This document shows, piece by piece, positions 53,251-62,911 of a stretch of 64,000 nucleotides of DNA. A model generated the notes under the pieces. It did no database searches. It was not told the origin of the DNA and saw nothing but the letters and a program-made list of their open reading frames with translations. The position numbers were made by a program, and so were the translations under genes. This stretch comes from Candidatus Pelagisphaera phototrophica (lineage in GTDB: Bacteria; Verrucomicrobiota; Verrucomicrobiia; Opitutales; Opitutaceae), in contig NZ_CP076039.1 of the NCBI RefSeq assembly GCF_014529625.1, forward strand, positions 2,790,001-2,854,000, read 5' to 3'. Numbering within the stretch: the stretch's first letter is position 1; each line of letters starts with the position of its first letter.

Positions 53251-53847
53251 TTAACGAAAATTCTGGCGAGCATCCAATGCACTTTTGAGAGTTACGGCAT
53301 CGGCGTAAAGCACCGATCCTCCACTTGGAAGACCAAATCCGATCCGAGTGACACTGACTTCGTAGGGCTGGAGCAGGTCAATCATATAGTGGCAGGTAGC
53401 CTCCCCTTCGATGTCATTGGGCAATGCCAAGATCAACTCCGATACCTCTCCCGCCTTTGCTCGATCCAGCAGAGAATCAAAGTTTAGTTCACTCGGACCA
53501 ATCCCGTTGATCGGTGACAGCTTCCCTTGTAATACATGGTAGGAGCCGTTGTACGCGCCGGACTTTTCCAAGGAAAGTAAATCACTCACGTGCTCGACCA
53601 CGCAAACCGTGCCCGAATTGGCCCGGTGCTCATCCTGGCAAATCGAGCAACGCTTTGATTCACACAAATTGCCGCAATTCTCGCAACTCGATACATTGTC
53701 TCGAGCGCTAGCCAGGGCGTCCATGAGCCCCTGACAGGTTTCCGGCTTCTCCAAGAGCAGTTGGATCGCCATCCGCTCTGCCGACCGGTACCCGACGCCA
53801 GGCAACTTCTTCAACTGCTTCTGCAGTGCATCGAACGAGGGGGTCAT
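53251..53847 (-). CDS. recR: Recombination mediator RecR
   Basis: A 198-residue protein of the RecFOR pathway, loading RecA at gaps. The N-terminus has a helix-hairpin-helix (LKKLPGVGYRSAERMAIQLL), then a zinc finger CENCGNLCESKRCSIC, then a Toprim domain (VCVVEHVSDLLSLEKSGAYN, later ELILALPNDIEGEATCHYM). The C-terminal Walker-B-like part IGFGLPSGGSVLYAD is present. It follows ybaB by 28 bases, the classic ybaB-recR order, though dnaX is not seen upstream. Confidence 0.95.
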   Translation of the reverse strand: MTPSFDALQKQLKKLPGVGYRSAERMAIQLLLEKPETCQGLMDALASARDNVSSCENCGNLCESKRCSICQDEHRANSGTVCVVEHVSDLLSLEKSGAYNGSYHVLQGKLSPINGIGPSELNFDSLLDRAKAGEVSELILALPNDIEGEATCHYMIDLLQPYEVSVTRIGFGLPSGGSVLYADAVTLKSALDARQNFR

Positions 53848-53875
53848 TTGAGAAACAATCGAAAAGCCAGTAGGA

Positions 53876-54184
53876 TTACATCAGCCCGGGAAGAGACATC
53901 CCCTCCGTTGCTTTTCCCATTTCTTCTTCATGTAGCGTCTTGGCTTGAGCACTGGCTTCTTTGACGGCTTGCAAAATCGTTTCCTCAATCAAAGAGGCCT
54001 CTTCTTTCAGAAGCTCTGGATCGATCGTAATGTTCCGAAATTCGCCAGAAGCCGTAATTTTTATAACCACTGCTCCACCACCGCCTGAGATCTCTAGCTC
54101 TTTTTCTGCGAGCTCGGCTTGCAGCGCCTCGATTCGCTTCTGCATTTTCTGTGCTTGTTTGAGAAGTTTTCCAACACCGGCCAT
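53876..54184 (-). CDS. ybaB: YbaB/EbfC nucleoid-associated protein
   Basis: A 102-residue dimeric DNA-binding protein: MAGVGKLLKQAQKMQKRIEA, then ELEISGGGGAVVIKITASGE, IDPELLKEEASLIEETILQA. The length and pattern are standard. It is immediately upstream of recR, as in many bacteria. The usual partner dnaX is absent here, since the gene upstream on this strand is an unrelated SDR-like protein. Confidence 0.94.
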   Translation of the reverse strand: MAGVGKLLKQAQKMQKRIEALQAELAEKELEISGGGGAVVIKITASGEFRNITIDPELLKEEASLIEETILQAVKEASAQAKTLHEEEMGKATEGMSLPGLM

Positions 54185-54267
54185 GATTTATCGTTCGTTA
54201 AGGTTAGTTGCTAATTGGACTCTAAGAATGGTAGGACACAGGCAGCTTTAGTAAGGCAGACAACGCG

Positions 54268-55146
54268 TCAACTCGAAACCAAGCTGGCCATCCCTTCACT
54301 CGCGTTCGGAAAGGCCGGCTGCCAATCAAAGGCTTCTTTCATCTTACTGTTCAATATTCTTCGGTTCGCAGGCCGCTGCCCATCCATGCGTCGGGACCCT
54401 CTGGCCCCATTCAGCGACGGGTCAAAACCGGGCGTCGGCACCTTCATCCTAGCGGACAATTCCCTCACTAAATCCTCCCTCAGCATCGGAACATCATCAA
54501 CCACACTAAAAATGGCTCCTGCGTTTTCAGATCGAAAAACGGCTCCTATCGCTCCCACAATATCCTCGAGACGAATCAGATTTAAAAAATAGTCGCCATA
54601 CCCGGGAAGTGCTCCATCGGCTTTCGCAATCCGATTTGCGAGGAAGGAACGGTCTGGACCGTATATTCCACCTAATCGCAAAACCGTCTTAGCAGCGAGG
54701 TCATTGGATTCCATTAACACGCGTTCCGATTCCAGGATAACCTCAGATCGCTCAGAGCTGGCTCGGGCGTCTTTTTCCTCTATCCAGTCTCCCCCACTAT
54801 CTGGATACACGGAAACGCTGCTAGTATAAATGGCGGAGCCCGAAAATCCAGATCGGCTCATCCAATCCGTGAACGAGCGATTTCCACCGACATAAGAAAG
54901 CCGATAGCCCTCCAGATTCGGCGCGGCGGCACTTACGCAATTCAGCGACCAATCTACATTCTCCGCAAATGCATACCAAGCTGTCTCATGCACATTTCCC
55001 ACAAAAACGTCCATTCCCTCGCTACGTAGCTGGTCAGCCATCTCCTCATTTCGCGTGACAGCCAAGACCCTATTACCCTGAGCCCGCTCATAAAGTCCTA
55101 CCGCGCGTCCTACATAGCCGCAGCCCAAAATCAGGACCGTCTTCAT
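54268..55146 (-). CDS. NAD(P)-dependent epimerase-like SDR (YeeZ type)
   Basis: A 292-residue atypical extended SDR with the cofactor motif VLILGCGYVGRAVGLYER. Other segments are NCVSAAAPNLEGYRLSYVGG, SAIYTSSVSVYPDSGG and TVLRLGGIYGPDRS, matching the YeeZ/YbjT-like group. The classical YxxxK is not conserved. The C-terminal PANRRILNSKMKEAFDWQPA resembles epimerase C-termini. The substrate is unknown. It shares its strand with ybaB-recR. Confidence 0.8.
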   Translation of the reverse strand: MKTVLILGCGYVGRAVGLYERAQGNRVLAVTRNEEMADQLRSEGMDVFVGNVHETAWYAFAENVDWSLNCVSAAAPNLEGYRLSYVGGNRSFTDWMSRSGFSGSAIYTSSVSVYPDSGGDWIEEKDARASSERSEVILESERVLMESNDLAAKTVLRLGGIYGPDRSFLANRIAKADGALPGYGDYFLNLIRLEDIVGAIGAVFRSENAGAIFSVVDDVPMLREDLVRELSARMKVPTPGFDPSLNGARGSRRMDGQRPANRRILNSKMKEAFDWQPAFPNASEGMASLVSS

Positions 55147-55237
55147 GGATTTCGCTCTCTTGCTAAAGTTTGCTTGCTCATCTTAATTGACCGAAAGAAT
55201 TTCAAAAACTCGCCATTAGGCCAGACAAAGGCAGCTA

Positions 55238-55753
55238 TGGCAACAGATCCCGAGCAATACAAGCAACCCAAACACGTATTAGCTATCGTATTTGACGGCA
55301 TTGAGGAAGTCGAAGCGTTGGCCTCCACCGGATATATTGAGAAGAGCGGGCGTTGAAACGGTCATGGTATCGGTGAGCGATTCGCAACGGGTCGAAGGTC
55401 GCAACGGCATTCGTTTTCAGGCGGATCAATCGCTGAGCGAAATTGATGCGAGCGCTTTCGATATTGTCTTCCTCCCAGGTGGTCCCGGTGTGCTGCCTCT
55501 GGCTAAGAACGCTTTGATCACTGAGATTATCCAGTCCTACGACCACGAATCCAAATTCGTTGCAGCGATTTACGCCGCTCCAAAAGTCCTGGCTCAAGCA
55601 GGTATACTCGAAAATCGTCCCGCCACCGGTCACTCATCAGTTAGATCGGAAATCCCCGTTCCCAGTCAGGACCGAATCGTCCAGCCAAACCGCATCATCA
55701 CCTCCCAAGGAGCTGGCACCGCGATCGAATTCGGCATTAAACTCGCCGCATGA
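55238..55753 (+). pseudogene. DJ-1/PfpI-family gene, frameshifted and lacking the catalytic cysteine
   Basis: The frame opens at 55238 with KHVLAIVFDGIEEVEALA, then must shift by one base near 55320 to continue PPDILRRAGVETVMVSVSDS. The rest is clear DJ-1: DIVFLPGGPGVLPL, then FVAAIYAAPKVLAQAGIL, and GHSSVRSEIP. In functional members the segment reads AICAAP with the nucleophilic Cys. Here Cys is Tyr (TAC where TGC is expected). The C-terminus is a few residues short. Two independent inactivating changes make it a pseudogene; a sequencing error could explain the shift but not the Tyr. Confidence 0.85.
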
Positions 55754-56061
55754 ATCGTTGGTGAGGAAACCGCTCAGTCCGTCGTTGATTCGATCCATGC
55801 AATCTAAAATCGAATCCCTATAAAACAGGAGCCTATTACATTAGCCTTCGCCATCCAGCAATTAAGCCTTATTCCCTCGGTCCCATGAGAGTATCCGATA
55901 AGTCGCCTTCGAGGTATTGTAGTTATATTTAAGATTCAAAATTTGGCTTTTGAGTTGTGTTATGCACAGAGCGTATTGCGATGCGAAGAAACGAAATTTG
56001 GGCTCGAATGAGACCAAAGGACGAAGAAATTGGATTTATTGGACAATCTCTCAGAAAACAA

Positions 56062-57450
56062 ATGATTAAAGAACACGACTTCATAGCCATTGGCGGCGGG
56101 AGTGGCGGGTACAACGCCGCCCGGGTCGCCCGACAATATTTTGACAATGTCGCCATTATCGACGGGGCCAAAGAACTGGGCGGTCTCTGTATTCTCAAAG
56201 GTTGTATGCCCTCAAAAACCCTCATCTATTCAGCCGAGGTTCTACACCTTGCGCAGCAGGGAACCCGCTTTGGACTCTCCATTCCTAAAGCGAAAGTCGA
56301 CATGAAAGCCCTGCACGAGCGCAAACTAGCAACCATCAAGGAGTTTACCGACTACCGGGTCGAATCGATGGAGAGTGGCAAATTTCACCTCTACCGAAAC
56401 TTTGCCAAGTTCATTTCCAATGACACGGTCGAGCTCGACGACGGCACGCAGCTAAAAGGAAAACACTTTATCATCGCAACAGGTTCCTACGTATCGAAAC
56501 CGCCTATACCTGGAATCGACCTGCCCGAAATTTGGACAAGTGATGATGTATTGGATCTAAGCGAACTCCCAGAATCCGCTATCGTTCTGGGCGGGGGAGT
56601 AGTTGCTTGCGAACTCACTCAGTTTCTACACCGCGTCGGCTGCAAAACAATTCAGATACAGAGGAGCCCACACATCCTCAAGGATCAGGCTCCCGACGTT
56701 TCCAAAGTCGTGGAAAAAGCACTGATCAAAGAAGGGGTCGACCTTCTGACGGACACCAAACTCCTTAGCATCTCCAAAACCGATTCTGGCTTTGATGTCA
56801 CCTTCGAGCACAAAGGCACTCAAGTCACTCGTTCAGCAAAGCATGTCGTAAATGCTCTCGGACGGTCCCCTGCTACGGCTTCGCTCGGTCTCGAAAACGC
56901 CGGAATCGAGCTCGAGCCCAATGGGCAAATTCAGACAGACAAATACCAGCGCACCTCCAATCCAGCAGTGTATGCCGCAGGCGATTGCACTGGACCCTTC
57001 GAGATCGTACACACTGCAGTGCTACAAGGTGAGCTCGCAGCCTACCATGCTTCCGGGATCGAAAAGACTCCCCTCAACTACGACCACATGCTCGATGTCG
57101 TCTTCACCAATCCCCAAGTCGCTCGGGTCGGACTCACCGAAAAGGAGTTGAAGAAGCGGAATATTGAATACATTGCCGCCGACTATCCATTCGATGACCA
57201 CGGGAAATCCATTCTCATGGAGGCCAAGCACGGGTTCGTGCGACTCTTCGGAGAAAAGCCAACGGGCAAAATTCTCGGCGCCGAAATCGTATCCAAAGAT
57301 GCTGGAGAGCTCATACACGCCCTTTCCGTCGCGGTATCGCATGGACTTACCGCGGCGTCTCTCCTGCAAACCCATTGGTATCACCCTACTCTATCAGAAA
57401 TCATATCCTATCCCCTTGAAGACATCGTCGACGAACTCGCGGTGCAATAA
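56062..57450 (+). CDS. Dihydrolipoamide-dehydrogenase-like NAD(P)/FAD-dependent disulfide reductase
   Basis: A 462-residue flavoprotein beginning with the FAD fold IAIGGGSGGYNAARVARQYF. The redox disulfide is LGGLCILKGCMPSKTLIYS. NAD(P) binding is at SAIVLGGGVVACELTQFL, a second FAD segment at NPAVYAAGDCTGPFEIVH, and the C-terminal HYHPT region with HPTLSEII supplies the His-Glu pair. All class I disulfide reductase parts are present. The start at 56062 is preferred since the FAD motif then lies at its usual place. It could be lipoamide dehydrogenase or a mercuric-reductase-like enzyme; no acyltransferase subunits are adjacent. Confidence 0.88.
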   Translation: MIKEHDFIAIGGGSGGYNAARVARQYFDNVAIIDGAKELGGLCILKGCMPSKTLIYSAEVLHLAQQGTRFGLSIPKAKVDMKALHERKLATIKEFTDYRVESMESGKFHLYRNFAKFISNDTVELDDGTQLKGKHFIIATGSYVSKPPIPGIDLPEIWTSDDVLDLSELPESAIVLGGGVVACELTQFLHRVGCKTIQIQRSPHILKDQAPDVSKVVEKALIKEGVDLLTDTKLLSISKTDSGFDVTFEHKGTQVTRSAKHVVNALGRSPATASLGLENAGIELEPNGQIQTDKYQRTSNPAVYAAGDCTGPFEIVHTAVLQGELAAYHASGIEKTPLNYDHMLDVVFTNPQVARVGLTEKELKKRNIEYIAADYPFDDHGKSILMEAKHGFVRLFGEKPTGKILGAEIVSKDAGELIHALSVAVSHGLTAASLLQTHWYHPTLSEIISYPLEDIVDELAVQ

Positions 57451-57639
57451 GGTAGCGGGCTGCCCAATCCGAAGGGTAGAAACTTGCACAACACCGCGTC
57501 TGATCATCAAACTGCAGAAGTACTTTTCGCAATTCCTCCATTGTGTTCGGGATGGATGGAAAGCCGCGATCAATACCACACGCATACATTCAATCCTTCC
57601 CAATCACTCGATATTTCCCTAACACTTGCTTTCTAAATT

Positions 57640-58704
57640 ATGACCTATACACCGTCTGAATTCCTCGTCGATCTACTCAACGCCAAAAGCCCTTCGGGAG
57701 CGGAAGGACAATCCCAGGCCGTCTTTGACAAATATGTCGAGTCCCATTCCGATTCCTACGAACGGGACGTCCTAGGCAATCGCATCGCAACCCTCGAAGG
57801 AAATGGCGGGCCATCAGTCATGTTTTCCGGTCATCTCGACGAACTTGGTTTCATTATCACCTACATCGACGAAAAGGGGTTCCTCTACTTCGCCACCATT
57901 GGCGGACACGACCGTATCATCATCCCAGGCCGCCGCGTGCTCATCCAGACAAACAAGGGAGTGGTCAAAGGGGTTACAGGTAAACGAGCCGTCCACCTCA
58001 TGAATGCGGAAGACAGAGAGAAAGTCCCAAAAATCAATGAGATGTGGATCGATATTGCCGCGGCAAACAAGGAAGACGCTTTGTCACGTGTGCAAGTAGG
58101 CGACGTAGCCACTTACGATCACGAGTTCGAACTCATTCATGGTTCCGTTGGTGCCGCTCGCGCCTTCGACAACAAATGCGGAGCCTACATCGTCGGAGAA
58201 ACACTACGCCGCCTCTCGGCAGACAATGAGTCCTTAAAAGCAAAAGTCATATCTGTGGGCACCGCCCAGGAAGAAATCGGCGTCAGAGGTGCCACTACAT
58301 CTAGCTATGGTGTAAATCCTGATTTCGCAGTCGCCGTGGATGTTGGCCACAGCACGGATCATCCTGATTGCGACAAGCGCAAGTTCGGGGAAACCAAATT
58401 GGGAGCAGGACCGATCATTACTCGCGGTCCAAACATCAATCCCATCGTATTCAATAAACTGATCGAGGCTGCCAAGAAACGTGACATCCCCTACCAACTC
58501 GAAGGCGACCCTCGACCTACTGGCACAGATGCTCGAGCCATTCAAATGGCCCGCAGCGGAGTCGCCACCGGCCTCATATCTGTCCCTCTTCGCTACATGC
58601 ACACCCCCAGCGAAATGGTCGACCTTGAAGATGTCGAACAATCCATCCGACTCCTTGAAGGATTTGCCAAAGACCTCCAGGTCGGCGAAAACGGAAACTG
58701 GTAA
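57640..58704 (+). CDS. M42-family metallo-aminopeptidase
   Basis: A 354-residue cytoplasmic di-metal aminopeptidase. The metal ligands are seen in MFSGHLDELGFII (His/Asp), RAFDNKCGAYIVGE (bridging Asp), GTAQEEIGVRGATT (catalytic and ligand Glu pair), AVDVGHSTDHPD (Asp) and RYMHTPSEMVDLEDV (His). This is the full M42 set (FrvX/TET type), related to glutamyl aminopeptidases and once labelled cellulase M. Such enzymes form large dodecameric cages that finish peptide degradation. Confidence 0.92.
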   Translation: MTYTPSEFLVDLLNAKSPSGAEGQSQAVFDKYVESHSDSYERDVLGNRIATLEGNGGPSVMFSGHLDELGFIITYIDEKGFLYFATIGGHDRIIIPGRRVLIQTNKGVVKGVTGKRAVHLMNAEDREKVPKINEMWIDIAAANKEDALSRVQVGDVATYDHEFELIHGSVGAARAFDNKCGAYIVGETLRRLSADNESLKAKVISVGTAQEEIGVRGATTSSYGVNPDFAVAVDVGHSTDHPDCDKRKFGETKLGAGPIITRGPNINPIVFNKLIEAAKKRDIPYQLEGDPRPTGTDARAIQMARSGVATGLISVPLRYMHTPSEMVDLEDVEQSIRLLEGFAKDLQVGENGNW

Positions 58705-59010
58705 GAGCTTTTTCAATATATTGAAGGCTCTCTTGGGCGGCCTCAAATCAGCGAAAGCTAGGATGGAGTAGTTGGCATCTGCGAATCAACGTCGCATTGC
58801 AATGAAGCTCCTTTGTTCAAGGGAGTCAGAGAAGTTCGATTTGAGAATAAAAATCTGGATTCCGAACCGAGGATTAATCGGAGAGTATTTTGATAAGAGG
58901 AAACGGATTTTCAAATCCAATCCAACGATATGACGGAGGAATGGACTACTTGGATACCCTCCCAAATAAGCGAACGTACCGGATTTAACCCGCAAACGAA
59001 TCCCGACTAA
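58705..59010. other. Gene-free stretch
   Basis: A short interval between convergent genes. No gene, repeat or clear terminator hairpin was found. A minus-strand frame of 69 codons here has no family resemblance and is probably chance. Confidence 0.4.
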
Positions 59011-60186
59011 CTAGCGGTAGTGGAATGAGAACGTAACTGATTCTTCATGACCAAAGACTGCCACCATTTCAGGCGTCCAAGGCCCATAAGGCGCTCCGTT
59101 CTCGATCGCGGTGCGGCACATATAAATGCCAATCACTTTAGCAGTGCTGTCGGGCAGCAATTTCAGATCTTCCACGTATCCATCCTTAGTGAGAATAAAG
59201 CGGAGGACTACTTTGCTGTTGGACTCCTTGCCAGCCGCTTCATCGGCTAGCGAATTCCATCGCACGCTGATTGTCTCGATCAGTCGCTCCATGTATTCAC
59301 CAAACTCGCTGAATTTCGCGTCGACCGCGATGGTGCCGGTGCGCGAAACACCAGGTACACGATTGCCGCGGGGTCCAGGTGCCACTTTAGGAAGGCGGGG
59401 TCGCGGTCTGGGCGAGGGTTCGGAATAGTCGGAGCTCACCTGAGCACTCTGCGGTACGACGAGCGGCTGGAGGGCGGCTGCCACTTGCTCTTTCTCCTCC
59501 CCTTCTTCCGCCTCTCCCTTCAGGTACTCATTCACATTGGTGGGGGCATCTTTTTCTTCGTGGTCAATTTCGGCGATACCCGTTTCATCCGGGTCTTTTT
59601 CTTCCTGCTCGCCCGGTATCGGAATCTGCTTCTCCAGTGGCAAAGTCTCGAACTGTGGAACCAGCAACGGTCGTTCCTCGGCGGTCTCCGTCTCCTCCTG
59701 CTCCTGGCTTTCGGGAGCTGGAGGCGGGGCGATCTCAGGAGGGCTCAGGTCACCCGTCAAAAACTGGTTGGTCTCGATATCGTCATCGCTCTCAACGGAT
59801 GGACGGTTCTCCAGGTCAAGCTCGGCGGGCTTTTCTTCCTGGGCAGCCTGCTGACTGCGAGCGGCAAAATTGTTGGTTTGGTCGGGCTCATTCTCGGGGG
59901 CGTCCGGATTTGTCTGAGTGTAGACTTGCTCCGGCTCTTCCTCTTCAGGCGGCATTAGCTCGACCTCGTATTCCCTAAAACGGTCCTGAATCTCAGCTCG
60001 TTCCGTAGTAAAAACGTCTGAGGGCATCCATAAGAAGCCGATCAAATGAAACAAAATCGTCCCGATCACCCCCGCAATGAGCGAACGACGCGAAATCGCG
60101 CGATGGCGGAGCAGCACATCCATCAGGAGCTTCTCCTTGCCTCGTCGGTCCCGTTTCCGGGTGATTTCCTCTGTTGAAAGTGACAT
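59011..60186 (-). CDS. TonB-like energy transducer protein
   Basis: A 391-residue protein with a cytoplasmic basic N-terminus, one membrane segment (LIAGVIGTILFHLIGFLWM, about 38-56), a long acidic, proline- and glutamate-rich spacer (about 75-265) and a C-terminal domain of about 100 residues (ERLIETISVRWNSLADEAAG, VVLRFILTKDGYVEDLKLLP, then YGPWTPEMVAVFG). The layout is TonB/TolA-like. It is eight bases downstream of maf on the same strand. No exbB or exbD genes are adjacent. Role as a periplasm-spanning transducer is inferred. Confidence 0.75.
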   Translation of the reverse strand: MSLSTEEITRKRDRRGKEKLLMDVLLRHRAISRRSLIAGVIGTILFHLIGFLWMPSDVFTTERAEIQDRFREYEVELMPPEEEEPEQVYTQTNPDAPENEPDQTNNFAARSQQAAQEEKPAELDLENRPSVESDDDIETNQFLTGDLSPPEIAPPPAPESQEQEETETAEERPLLVPQFETLPLEKQIPIPGEQEEKDPDETGIAEIDHEEKDAPTNVNEYLKGEAEEGEEKEQVAAALQPLVVPQSAQVSSDYSEPSPRPRPRLPKVAPGPRGNRVPGVSRTGTIAVDAKFSEFGEYMERLIETISVRWNSLADEAAGKESNSKVVLRFILTKDGYVEDLKLLPDSTAKVIGIYMCRTAIENGAPYGPWTPEMVAVFGHEESVTFSFHYR

Positions 60187-60194
60187 TCTCGGGG

Positions 60195-60788
60195 TCAGAT
60201 TAGACTATAACACTCCAGCATGGCCTTTGTTTCATCAAACGGCAACCCCATGATGTTGGAATGCGACCCCTTGAAGGAGTCGATAATGAGATCCGTTCCC
60301 TCCTGAATTCCGTAAGAGCCCGCCTTGTCCAGCGGATTAACGATCTCGAAATAGCGTTCGATCGTCTCATCACTCAGCCCTTTGAACGTCACCTCGCTGC
60401 GAACGCTGATTGTCTCCTCAATCTGCCTAGACTGGCAGTAGAGCGAAACTCCCGTATGCACAATATGGGTACGTTGTGACAGTTTTTGCAACATGCTTCG
60501 CGCATCGTCCATATCAACGGGCTTGTTCAGTACCCGTCCGTCTAGGTGGACCGTTGTGTCAGAGCCTAGAACAAAACGGTCGGGATATCGCTTTGCCACC
60601 CAACCGGCCTTTAAAACTGCATTCTCTCGCACCATGGCTTGCGGATCGGAATCACCCGATTCATTCTCGTCCACCTCCGCAGGGATAATCTCGAACCGAG
60701 CCCCCATCCGCTCCAAGATGTCTTTTCGGCGAGGCGAGGCGGAAGCGAGGATGAATCTAGCTGGATTAGATACACACATTAAGACCAT
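60195..60788 (-). CDS. maf: Maf-family nucleotide pyrophosphatase
   Basis: A 197-residue house-cleaning NTP pyrophosphatase. It has FILASASPRRKDILERMG near the start, EVDENESGD, VLGSDTTVHLDGRVLNKP in the middle and KAGSYGIQEG near the end, the family's conserved motifs with the SxSPRR and GSDT sites. It likely hydrolyses modified or non-canonical dTTP/UTP. It is co-oriented with the TonB-like gene downstream and divergent from nadE. Confidence 0.93.
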   Translation of the reverse strand: MVLMCVSNPARFILASASPRRKDILERMGARFEIIPAEVDENESGDSDPQAMVRENAVLKAGWVAKRYPDRFVLGSDTTVHLDGRVLNKPVDMDDARSMLQKLSQRTHIVHTGVSLYCQSRQIEETISVRSEVTFKGLSDETIERYFEIVNPLDKAGSYGIQEGTDLIIDSFKGSHSNIMGLPFDETKAMLECYSLI

Positions 60789-61152
60789 CGCATTTGATAG
60801 GAATCCCTAATCAAATAGCCACGAAAAACGGCAGGCCAGAATTGCGGGGACCAGAATCAAGGTAGGGAAAGACGGCCCTAGCGGTCCTCACCAATAGTCC
60901 AATAATCCCCGTCTAGTTCAGATTCAATAGCCCAATCTTACGGCCAGTGCTTGCGCTGTTCCGCGTTGGAGAATCTTTATCATTTCTTTTTTATACGCGG
61001 CATAACGCGATCGCTAGCCCTACAGAATGCTAAATCCCGCCTTGGCGGACACAGGGACGCTCCCCGGAAAAACCATCCGAATTCACCGCAAAATCCCCCA
61101 CGGCAAAAACTTGCTCTTTGCCGAGCGAGTTGTTCTCCTCGATGGTATCCGC
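60789..61152. other. Divergent intergenic region between maf and nadE
   Basis: A roughly 360-base gap. The nadE frame stays open upstream to an ATG at 61027, but the family start is at 61153. No hairpin, repeat or gene was identified; promoters for both genes should be here but no clear elements were seen. Confidence 0.4.
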
Positions 61153-62793
61153 ATGAAAATCGGACTAGCCCAGATAAATGTAACCGTAGGCGACCTTCAG
61201 AATAATGAAGAGCGGATCGTGCGAGCCTACCATGAATTGGTTTCTCAAGGGGCGGATTATGTTGTTTTTCCTGAATTGGTTATCACCGGTTACCCCCCTA
61301 GAGACCTGCTCTTTAAGCAGCAATTCGTTCCAGACAACTTGGAATCACTCCAAAGGGTAGCCTCCAAAACCAGCTCAGTCCCAGCTATTCTCGGGTATGT
61401 TGATTTAAACAATGATTCTGCCGGACGGAATTTTCACAATGCCGCCGCCGTCTGCTTCGATGGTAAGGTCCAGGAAACGGGGCACAAGTGCCTTCTGCCC
61501 ACTTACGATGTCTTCGACGAGGACCGATACTTCCAGGCCGCCCAAAAGCCCTTAGTTTTCGAACACAAGGGACGGAAGATCGCCTTAACCATTTGTGAAG
61601 ATATTTGGACCTCGCCAGAGGTCGCTCCTCGACAACTTTACCCCACCTCACCCACTGAATTCCTCAAGACCCAGTCGCTAGATCTTCACTTCAATCTTTC
61701 CGCCAGTCCATGGCACATTGAAAAGACGCACCTGCGCCGCAAATTGATATCTAACATTTCGATCCAATTGGGATGCCCTAGCGTTTATGTTAACGCTGTA
61801 GGCGGTAACGACGAGCTCATCTTCGACGGCCGAAGCATGATCGCGAACACAAAAGGCGAGATCATTGCCGGTCTTTTGGGATTTGCCGAGGAACTGCGAG
61901 TGGTCGACGTTCAGGGCAGTCCCAACAAGATTGAACCCAGTTTCGAACAATCCCAAACGCAGGATATCGAAGATGCACTCGTGCTTGGGTTGAAAGATTA
62001 CGTCCACAAGTGCGGGTTTAGAAAAGCCTTAATCGGACTGAGCGGAGGCATTGATTCAGCGGTCACCGCTGCTCTCGCCGTAAAAGCCCTCGGGAAGGAG
62101 AATGTCACCGGTATCGCCCTGCCTTCTTCCATTTCCTCGGACCATAGCAAAAACGACGCGGAAGAACTTGCCCAGAATTTGGGCATCGAATTCCACATGG
62201 TTCCAATAGAAGGAATCGTCGCCGCTTCTGAGGCCACTCTGGAGCCTCTTATTAGCCACACGGAAAAAGATGTAACTGAGGAAAACATACAAGCGCGATC
62301 TAGAGGACTTCTCCTCATGGCCCTCTCAAACAAATTTGGGGCCCTCCTACTAACCACTGGCAACAAGAGTGAACTTTCCGTGGGCTATTGCACCCTTTAT
62401 GGCGACATGTGTGGCGGACTAGCCGTCATTTCTGATCTGCCGAAAGTTAAAGTCTTCGAGCTGGCTCTTCACATGAACCGGGATGGCTTATTGGTTCCGG
62501 TCAATACCATAGAAAAGCCCCCTTCCGCCGAACTGCGTCCCGACCAGAAGGACGAAGACAGCTTGCCACCCTACGATGTCCTCGATGGCATTCTCAAAGC
62601 CTACGTCGAAGAAGGAAAGTCTAGCAGTGACATTATTGCTCTCGGATATGACACAGACGTAGTGAAAGACATTATACGCAAAGTTGACCTAAACGAATAC
62701 AAGCGCAAGCAAGCCGCCCCCGGTTTAAAACTCACTCCCCTCGCCTTCGGCGTCGGCCGCCGTATTCCAATTGTTCAAAAATACGTTTCGTGA
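61153..62793 (+). CDS. nadE: Glutamine-dependent NAD+ synthetase
   Basis: A 546-residue two-domain enzyme making NAD from deamido-NAD, ATP and glutamine. The N-terminal nitrilase-like domain starts [20 protein letters not shown] and has the triad Glu in [10 protein letters not shown], Lys in [11 protein letters not shown] and Cys in [11 protein letters not shown], which release ammonia. The C-terminal synthetase domain has the ATP loop [20 protein letters not shown] and [20 protein letters not shown]. Nothing is missing. The start at 61153 is preferred since it gives the usual first strand. This NAD-making enzyme lies about 35 kb from the TIR locus and is presumably unrelated to it. Confidence 0.95.
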   Translation: MKIGLAQINVTVGDLQNNEERIVRAYHELVSQGADYVVFPELVITGYPPRDLLFKQQFVPDNLESLQRVASKTSSVPAILGYVDLNNDSAGRNFHNAAAVCFDGKVQETGHKCLLPTYDVFDEDRYFQAAQKPLVFEHKGRKIALTICEDIWTSPEVAPRQLYPTSPTEFLKTQSLDLHFNLSASPWHIEKTHLRRKLISNISIQLGCPSVYVNAVGGNDELIFDGRSMIANTKGEIIAGLLGFAEELRVVDVQGSPNKIEPSFEQSQTQDIEDALVLGLKDYVHKCGFRKALIGLSGGIDSAVTAALAVKALGKENVTGIALPSSISSDHSKNDAEELAQNLGIEFHMVPIEGIVAASEATLEPLISHTEKDVTEENIQARSRGLLLMALSNKFGALLLTTGNKSELSVGYCTLYGDMCGGLAVISDLPKVKVFELALHMNRDGLLVPVNTIEKPPSAELRPDQKDEDSLPPYDVLDGILKAYVEEGKSSSDIIALGYDTDVVKDIIRKVDLNEYKRKQAAPGLKLTPLAFGVGRRIPIVQKYVS

Positions 62794-62911
62794 ATACTAT
62801 CGCCAACGAAGCACCCAGAGGACACCAAGAATAACCCACGAGCCTCTCGTAAATTAGTGATATCCTAATTCGTGACTTCCGCGTCCTTCGCGGGCAGAAA
62901 AACTATCTATT

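Noticed and set aside
58786..58995. A 69-codon minus-strand frame in the gap after the M42 peptidase gene.
   Set aside because: It has no signal, motif or family resemblance and is a typical chance length.
59485..59958. A 157-codon plus-strand frame rich in Leu and Phe.
   Set aside because: It is the antisense of the acidic, proline-rich spacer of the TonB-like protein; its composition follows from that.
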